Source: Prevotella sp. UBA4339 (GTDB taxonomy: Bacteria > Bacteroidota > Bacteroidia > Bacteroidales > Bacteroidaceae). Taken from it: a stretch of 34,983 bases of DNA. Below the pieces are notes generated by a model. The model was not told the DNA's origin and did no database searches. It worked only from the letters and a program-made list of their open reading frames with translations. Shown here in pieces: positions 32,143 through 34,983 of the stretch. The translations under genes and the position numbers were made by a program. The stretch spans positions 1 through 34,983 of the forward strand of contig DGTJ01000100.1 of assembly GCA_002393725.1 (NCBI GenBank). The letters run 5' to 3'. How positions within the stretch are numbered: position 1 is the first letter of the stretch; every line of letters begins with the position of its first letter.

Positions 32143-33012
32143 TCAGCTTCTTTGCTTAAACAACATCAGCAATGCCTTTACGAAATCTTCATTCGTGGCG
32201 ATGCTCACATTGTCAACATTGCTCTTATTGAACGTCTCCTGAAGATGACTCTGGCGGTTCATCCAGTACTTACGATAAGAGTCACGCAGGCGCTTCGAAC
32301 TGGTATCAACATACTGCTCATAGCCCGTTTCTGCATCCACTACCTTCATCAACCCTACATCAGGCAATTCTTTTGCCCGCTGGTCATACACCTGAATGGC
32401 AACGACATCATGCTTGCGATTTGCAATCTGCAACGACTTCTGGAAATCATTTCTTACGTAGAAGTCGCTCAGGATGAATGCCGTCGTCCTGCGCTTCTGG
32501 ACACTTGACAAGAATTCTACTGCCTGTTTCACATCCGTCTTCTTCGACTCAGGCTGGAAATCCAGCATTTCCCGAATGATATAGAGAATGTGCTTGCGTC
32601 CTTTCTTAGGAGGGATATACTTCTCTATCTTGTCTGAGAAGAACACCACGCCTATCTTATCATTATTTTGAATAGCACTGAAGGCTATGGTGGCAGCTAT
32701 CTCTGTCACCATATCGCGCTTCATCTGTTTCTGGGTACCGAAATCAAGAGATCCACTGACATCGATGAGAAGCATGACGGTCAGTTCGCGCTCCTCCTCA
32801 AACACCTTCACATAAGGACGGTGAAAACGGGCAGTAACGTTCCAGTCGATATCTCTGACATCATCGCCAAACTGATACTCACGCACCTCGCTGAAGGCCA
32901 TTCCCCTACCCTTGAATGCAGAGTGATACTGACCTGCAAAGATGTTAGAGCTCAAGCCTCTGGTCTTGATCTCAATCTTTCGGACTTTCTTGATTATCTC
33001 CGATGTCTCCAT
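32143..33012 (-). CDS. DUF58 protein (VWA-like) of the moxR operon
   Basis: 289 residues, soluble. The DUF58 signature AFKGRGMAFSEVREYQFGDD with VRDIDWNVTARFHRPYVK lies at about 33-72, and a VWA-like metal site LLIDVSGSLDFG near 80-91. It ends in helices (ATNEDFVKALLMLFKQRS). DUF58 proteins are regular partners of MoxR AAA ATPases and are thought to help assemble or activate protein complexes; the precise task is unknown. It lies 27 bases after moxR and 34 before the BatD-like gene. Confidence 0.9.
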   Translation of the reverse strand: METSEIIKKVRKIEIKTRGLSSNIFAGQYHSAFKGRGMAFSEVREYQFGDDVRDIDWNVTARFHRPYVKVFEEERELTVMLLIDVSGSLDFGTQKQMKRDMVTEIAATIAFSAIQNNDKIGVVFFSDKIEKYIPPKKGRKHILYIIREMLDFQPESKKTDVKQAVEFLSSVQKRRTTAFILSDFYVRNDFQKSLQIANRKHDVVAIQVYDQRAKELPDVGLMKVVDAETGYEQYVDTSSKRLRDSYRKYWMNRQSHLQETFNKSNVDNVSIATNEDFVKALLMLFKQRS

Positions 33013-33039
33013 CTGTATTAATCTGCAAAATAATGAGGG

Positions 33040-34035
33040 TTAGGGCACCTCAACCTTATTGATTATCTTAGAAACGATTTCCTCACTGGTGATATTACTT
33101 GCCTCAGCCTCATAGGTAAGACCGATACGATGGCGCAGCACATCATGTGCCACGGCACGGATATCCTCAGGTACGACATATCCCCTACGCTTGATAAAGG
33201 CATAGGCACGGGCTGCCTTGGCCAGATTGATACTTGCACGGGGAGAACCGCCGAAACTGATCATATCACTCAGCTCTTTCAGGCCATAACGCTTAGGATA
33301 ACGGGTGGCAAAAACGATATCAGCAATATACTGCTCAATTTTCTCGTCAAGATAGACCTCACGTACAACACTTCTTGCCTTGAGAATCTCGTCAGCCGTA
33401 GTTACTGGAGTAACCTTTGGCATCTCACCGGCAATATTCTCACGGATAATCTTCTTCTCCTCGTCAAGGGTCGGGTAATCGATAACCACCTTAAGCATGA
33501 AACGGTCTACCTGTGCCTCTGGGAGTGGATATGTACCTTCCTGCTCGATAGGGTTCTGAGTAGCCATAACAAGGAACGGGTTGGGCAGGAGGAATGTCTC
33601 GCTGCCAATAGTGACCTGCTTTTCCTGCATCGCCTCGAGGAGCGCACTCTGCACCTTTGCCGGGGCACGATTGATTTCGTCTGCAAGAACAAAGTTGGCA
33701 AATACTGGACCTTTCTTAACCTGGAACTTCTCATCTTTCTGAGAATAGATCATTGTGCCAATTACGTCGGCAGGAAGTAAGTCTGGTGTGAACTGAATAC
33801 GACTGTAGTCTGAGTCTATCAGTTGTGACAATGTCTTGATTGCCAATGTCTTAGCCAGTCCAGGAACACCTTCAAGAAGGATGTGCCCGTCGCTAAGCAG
33901 ACCTATAAGTAACGAGTCAACGAGATGTTTCTGACCAACGATGACGCGATCCATTCCTGCTACAAGATTTGTAACAAATGCGCTTTGTTGTTCTATCCGG
34001 ATATTCAACTCTCGGATGTCAATTGCTTCTGCCAT
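33040..34035 (-). CDS. MoxR-family AAA+ ATPase
   Basis: 331 residues, normal length. The Walker A motif GVPGLAKT is near residue 56-63, Walker B FVLADEINRAPAKVQSALLE near 112-131, and sensor region MATQNPIEQEGTYPLPEAQV DRFM near 158-181. The C-terminal lid (SFGGSPRASINLAKAARAYA) carries the sensor-2 arginine. MoxR ATPases act as chaperones that load metal or cofactor-dependent or VWA proteins; here the VWA partners follow directly. It starts 7 bases after the LysM-type gene. Confidence 0.94.
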   Translation of the reverse strand: MAEAIDIRELNIRIEQQSAFVTNLVAGMDRVIVGQKHLVDSLLIGLLSDGHILLEGVPGLAKTLAIKTLSQLIDSDYSRIQFTPDLLPADVIGTMIYSQKDEKFQVKKGPVFANFVLADEINRAPAKVQSALLEAMQEKQVTIGSETFLLPNPFLVMATQNPIEQEGTYPLPEAQVDRFMLKVVIDYPTLDEEKKIIRENIAGEMPKVTPVTTADEILKARSVVREVYLDEKIEQYIADIVFATRYPKRYGLKELSDMISFGGSPRASINLAKAARAYAFIKRRGYVVPEDIRAVAHDVLRHRIGLTYEAEASNITSEEIVSKIINKVEVP

Positions 34036-34042
34036 AATAATT

Positions 34043-34983
34043 CTATGTATTTAAATTTGTATTCTTTGGTTTCTTTTTCTTTATTATAAGCTTTGGAATC
34101 TTTATGTATTGTCCTGGCTTTAGACTTGCATCACCCTTAATACCATTATATGCTTCAATATAGCATTCCATACCTGGCCCGAGGGTACGTTTACAGATTC
34201 TTGCGAGATTATCGGTTTCCTTGACCTTCTCAACATGGTCTGTTCCTATAATCCTGTATGCCCCATAACGGATTCGGGGATCCATCGCCTCATAGACTTT
34301 TGAATCGACAGTACCTGACTCTGATTCGACCGAAGGCTTGACTTCTGGTTTTGGCTCAGGCTTAGCTGAAGGCTTAACTTCCGGCTTTGCCACAGGTTTA
34401 ACGTCTGGCTTAGCCGCAGGCTTAACTTCTGACTTAGTTACCGCCTTAACTTCTGACTGAGGCACAGAAACCGCTGCTTCCGCCTTGGCTGTCATCTCCT
34501 TATTAGGCATGGTATCCTGCTTAACACTGTCAACTGCCTTCTTAGGCTGAGGTTTGGGAGTTTCTTCCTGTTTTGCCAGTTCTTTTGGCTCTTGAGCCTC
34601 CGGAATCAGAGACTTAATGTTGGAGGCAAAATATCCTGCTGCGAAGCTCACGATGCAGAACAAGACAAGAAAAATCCATTTCTTCCAAGCGCCAGACGGC
34701 TTTTCTTCGTAAGTTTCTTCTACGGGAGATTCTTCCGAGTCTTCTGGAATATCTGAAAATTCTTCAATAACAGGCTTCGATTCCTCAATAACAGGCTTCG
34801 GCTCCTCAATAACAGGCTTCGGCTCATCAATAACAGGCTTCGGCTCCTCGATAACAGGCTTCGGCTCATCAATAACAGGCTTCGGCTCATCGATAACAGG
34901 CTTCGGCTCATCGATAACAGGCTTCGGCTCCTCAATAACAGGCTTCGGCTCCTCGATTACAGGCTTCGGCTCCTCGATAACAG
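34043..34983 (-). CDS. LysM-type membrane protein with Pro/Glu-rich repeats (N-terminus outside window)
   Basis: The frame stays open to the window edge, so the true start lies beyond 34983; the internal TTG at 34663 is not a convincing start. About 313 residues are visible. From the N-terminal side they show about ten heptapeptide repeats (PVIEEPK or PVIDEPK), an acidic linker, a membrane helix (KKWIFLVLFCIVSFAAGYFA), a second Lys/Pro/Val-rich region with repeats such as KPDVKPVAKPEVKPSAKPEP, and a C-terminal LysM-like domain (VEKVKETDNLARICKRTLGP, then YNGIKGDASLKPGQYIKIP). In Bacteroidales similar genes before moxR encode an HU-like N-terminus joined to a LysM domain; that part would be outside the window. 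The LysM end likely binds peptidoglycan across the inner membrane. Confidence 0.78.
   Translation of the reverse strand, partial: VIEEPKPVIEEPKPVIEEPKPVIDEPKPVIDEPKPVIDEPKPVIEEPKPVIDEPKPVIEEPKPVIEESKPVIEEFSDIPEDSEESPVEETYEEKPSGAWKKWIFLVLFCIVSFAAGYFASNIKSLIPEAQEPKELAKQEETPKPQPKKAVDSVKQDTMPNKEMTAKAEAAVSVPQSEVKAVTKSEVKPAAKPDVKPVAKPEVKPSAKPEPKPEVKPSVESESGTVDSKVYEAMDPRIRYGAYRIIGTDHVEKVKETDNLARICKRTLGPGMECYIEAYNGIKGDASLKPGQYIKIPKLIIKKKKPKNTNLNT
34766..34983. repeat. 21-bp coding tandem repeat
   Basis: About ten near-identical 21-base units, each containing ACAGGCTTCGG on the plus strand, run to the window edge. Variation is limited mainly to CTC/ATC and AAT/GAT positions, giving Glu/Asp exchange or silent changes. 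It encodes the PVI(E/D)EPK heptad of the LysM-type protein. Confidence 0.9.

Noticed and set aside
34766..34983. Regular short repeats suggesting a CRISPR array
   Set aside because: The units are contiguous 21-mers without spacers and keep a single open frame (PVIEEPK), so they are coding repeats.

Overview
The window looks like a chromosomal segment of a gut- or rumen-type Bacteroidales bacterium, most like Prevotella/Segatella or Bacteroides. The evidence is as follows. Many genes are preceded by the Bacteroidota promoter pattern (TTG, about 19-20 bp, TAnnTTTG) with little Shine-Dalgarno signal. The gene families are typical of the group: FISUMP-like, BspA-like LRR, DUF4842 lipoprotein, GHL10, GH10 xylanase with an inserted CBM, and a moxR/bat aerotolerance-type operon. 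Several secreted proteins end in the short C-terminal tail typical of Bacteroidales exported proteins. No rRNA, tRNA, CRISPR array or complete mobile element was seen. All family names come from reading the translations; no database search was run.

Layout. (A) 1-3.7 kb: the tail of an unidentified gene and a bidirectional terminator. Then a membrane LytTR regulator (minus strand) lies divergent from a plus-strand cassette of LiaF-like protein, GNAT acetyltransferase, CatA-like O-acetyltransferase and alpha/beta hydrolase. A near copy of the first terminator lies just beyond the cassette. (B) 3.8-4.9 kb: a frameshifted gene fragment and an HU-like DNA-binding protein gene whose 5' region carries four 21-bp dyad repeats. 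(C) 5.0-8.9 kb: a secreted FISUMP-like protein, a divergent membrane-spanning kelch/AraC regulator, and a BspA-like LRR surface protein with direct-repeat operators in its promoter. (D) 9.1-10.6 kb, minus strand: DUF4298 protein, BASS-family transporter and a cut-off tail of a DUF6261-like gene. (E) 10.9-15.7 kb: a DUF4842 lipoprotein and a GH10 xylanase, each preceded by the same split motif.

(F) 15.7-35.0 kb: an unbroken minus-strand array with gaps of at most about 42 bp and several overlaps. In transcription order it holds: HU/LysM-type membrane protein (partial), MoxR ATPase, DUF58 protein, a BatD-like membrane protein, BatA, a BatB-BatC fusion, a BatD-BatE fusion, a PAP2 phosphatase, QueA, a DUF7477-like secreted protein, a DMP19-like protein, SmpB, MetH without an activation domain, a GHL10 hydrolase, a small membrane protein and an iron-type alcohol dehydrogenase. 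The moxR/bat part is expected to form a membrane complex of VWA and TPR proteins. The housekeeping genes downstream may be read from the same transcript.

The most interesting signals are regulatory: three different regulator types (LytTR, kelch/AraC, HU-like) each have 21-bp-period sites next to them. In addition there is a motif shared by the xylanase and DUF4842 promoters, and two adjacent in-frame gene fusions that keep the internal signal peptides as transmembrane segments.
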